From: Theobroma cacao
Lineage: Eukaryota; Streptophyta; Magnoliopsida; Malvales; Malvaceae
Direction: 5' to 3'
NCBI RefSeq assembly: GCF_000208745.1
Contig: NC_030850.1
Coordinates: 32,412,371 to 32,476,370 of the forward strand
Length of the DNA: 64,000 nucleotides
Shown: piece by piece, positions 63,028 to 64,000 of the stretch
Numbering within the stretch: the first letter of the stretch is position 1
How the letters are laid out: each line of letters starts with the position of its first letter
Made by a program: the position numbers and the translations under genes
Notes under the pieces: generated by a model
Database searches by the model: none
What the model was told of the DNA's origin: nothing
Seen by the model: the letters and a program-made list of their open reading frames with translations, nothing else

Positions 63028-64000
63028 ATGGAGACCTTTCTATTCACATCTGAATCCGTAAACGAGGGACACCCCGACAAGCTCTGTGACCAGATCTCTG
63101 ATGCCGTGCTCGACGCCTGCCTTGCCGAGGACCCTGACAGCAAGGTTGCCTGTGAAACATGCACCAAGACTAACATGGTCATGGTCTTTGGAGAGATTAC
63201 CACCAAAGCCAATATAGACTATGAGAAGATTGTCCGTGACACTTGCCGCACCATTGGATTTGTTTCTGATGATGTGGGTCTTGATGCTGACAAGTGCAAG
63301 GTCCTGGTCAATATTGAGCAGCAGAGCCCTGATATTGCCCAGGGTGTCCATGGTCACTTTACCAAGCGCCCAGAAGAGATTGGAGCTGGTGACCAAGGCC
63401 ATATGTTTGGTTATGCCACTGACGAAACCCCTGAATTGATGCCTCTTAGCCATGTCCTTGCAACTAAGCTTGGGGCACGTCTTACCGAGGTTAGGAAGAA
63501 TGGCTCCTGCCCCTGGCTAAGGCCTGATGGTAAAACCCAGGTTACTGTTGAGTACTACAACGATAATGGTGCCATGGTTCCAGTTCGTGTTCACACTGTC
63601 CTCATCTCCACCCAGCATGACGAGACTGTTACAAATGATGAAATTGCCGCTGACCTCAAAGAGCTTGTTATCAAGCCTGTCGTCCCTGAGAAGTACCTTG
63701 ATGAGAAGACCATCTTCCACCTTAACCCATCTGGCCGCTTTGTCATTGGTGGTCCTCACGGTGATGCAGGTCTCACTGGACGTAAGATCATTATTGACAC
63801 TTATGGTGGCTGGGGAGCCCACGGTGGTGGTGCTTTCTCTGGAAAGGACCCAACCAAGGTGGACAGGAGTGGTGCTTACATTGTTAGGCAGGCTGCCAAG
63901 AGCATTGTAGCAAGTGGGCTTGCCCGTAGGTGCCTCGTGCAGGTCTCCTACGCCATTGGTGTGCCTGAGCCCTTGTCTGTCTTTGTGGATAGCTATGGAA
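63028..64000 (+). CDS. SAMS: S-adenosylmethionine synthetase (partial, runs off the window)
   Basis: The first 324 codons of a family that is about 390 residues long; no intron in the visible part. It begins [20 protein letters not shown] and has the ATP/methionine site motifs [15 protein letters not shown] and [17 protein letters not shown], plus [19 protein letters not shown]. It makes S-adenosylmethionine from methionine and ATP in the cytosol, the methyl donor for tRNA methyltransferases such as TRM13 and for lignin, ethylene and polyamine metabolism. Nothing is broken in the visible part. The last ~70 residues lie beyond the window. Confidence 0.97.
   Translation, partial: METFLFTSESVNEGHPDKLCDQISDAVLDACLAEDPDSKVACETCTKTNMVMVFGEITTKANIDYEKIVRDTCRTIGFVSDDVGLDADKCKVLVNIEQQSPDIAQGVHGHFTKRPEEIGAGDQGHMFGYATDETPELMPLSHVLATKLGARLTEVRKNGSCPWLRPDGKTQVTVEYYNDNGAMVPVRVHTVLISTQHDETVTNDEIAADLKELVIKPVVPEKYLDEKTIFHLNPSGRFVIGGPHGDAGLTGRKIIIDTYGGWGAHGGGAFSGKDPTKVDRSGAYIVRQAAKSIVASGLARRCLVQVSYAIGVPEPLSVFVDSYG

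Overview
The window is nuclear DNA of a flowering plant, almost certainly a eudicot. The genes have many short introns with GT-AG borders, the intergenic DNA is AT-rich with small inverted-repeat elements, and there are two nuclear tRNA genes. The families are plant ones: a class III peroxidase, a light-harvesting chlorophyll protein remnant, an ATG8i-like gene and a plant S-adenosylmethionine synthetase. I cannot name the species from sequence alone. Exon borders were worked out by hand from reading frame, splice consensus and family similarity.

Layout from left to right. Positions 1-5.3 kb are repeat-rich and gene-free, with two copies of a short inverted-repeat element. A one-exon DEDD-exonuclease-like gene lies at 5409-6176. 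Positions 6.2-14.1 kb hold no convincing gene; two related, probably non-autonomous elements with internal minisatellites lie at about 11.3-14.0 kb. A two-exon short-chain dehydrogenase (14177-15131) follows. Next is a multi-exon membrane-protein gene with two interchangeable first exons (17029-21275), then a ubiquitin-eS31 fusion (23074-23544, minus). A class III peroxidase with a frameshift (24367-25483, minus) precedes TRM13 (27007-29582) and a tRNA-Ala(UGC) gene (30003-30075, minus).

From 30085 to about 42452 there is a tandem segmental duplication. Both units once carried a TolB/beta-propeller gene followed by a ZNF598/HEL2-type ubiquitin ligase gene. In the left unit the propeller gene is reduced to its last ~110 codons. 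The left ligase gene has lost its RING exon, a splice donor, its reading frame and its 3' part. The right unit is intact (35590-37554 and 40326-43589).

After the duplication come an ATG8i/h-type autophagy gene (45104-46365, minus), a tRNA-Phe(GAA) gene (46546-46618) and, divergently, a 20-exon WDR6/Trm734 gene (46864-55603). A broken LHCB pseudogene (56020-56640, minus) follows. About 5 kb without a recognisable gene comes next, including a strong G-quadruplex motif. The 5' part of an S-adenosylmethionine synthetase gene (63028 to the window end) closes the window.

Functionally the intact genes are mostly housekeeping, with a translation and tRNA flavour: eS31, TRM13, WDR6 and two tRNA genes, the collision-sensing ligase ZNF598/HEL2, and SAM synthetase, which supplies the methyl donor used by TRM13 and by the methyltransferase partner of WDR6. 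This clustering may be chance. The most noteworthy points are the duplication and decay of the ZNF598 locus, the twin first exons of the membrane-protein gene, the nine-residue tail on the ATG8i-type protein, and a tRNA-Phe gene inside the shared promoter of a protein that helps modify tRNA-Phe.
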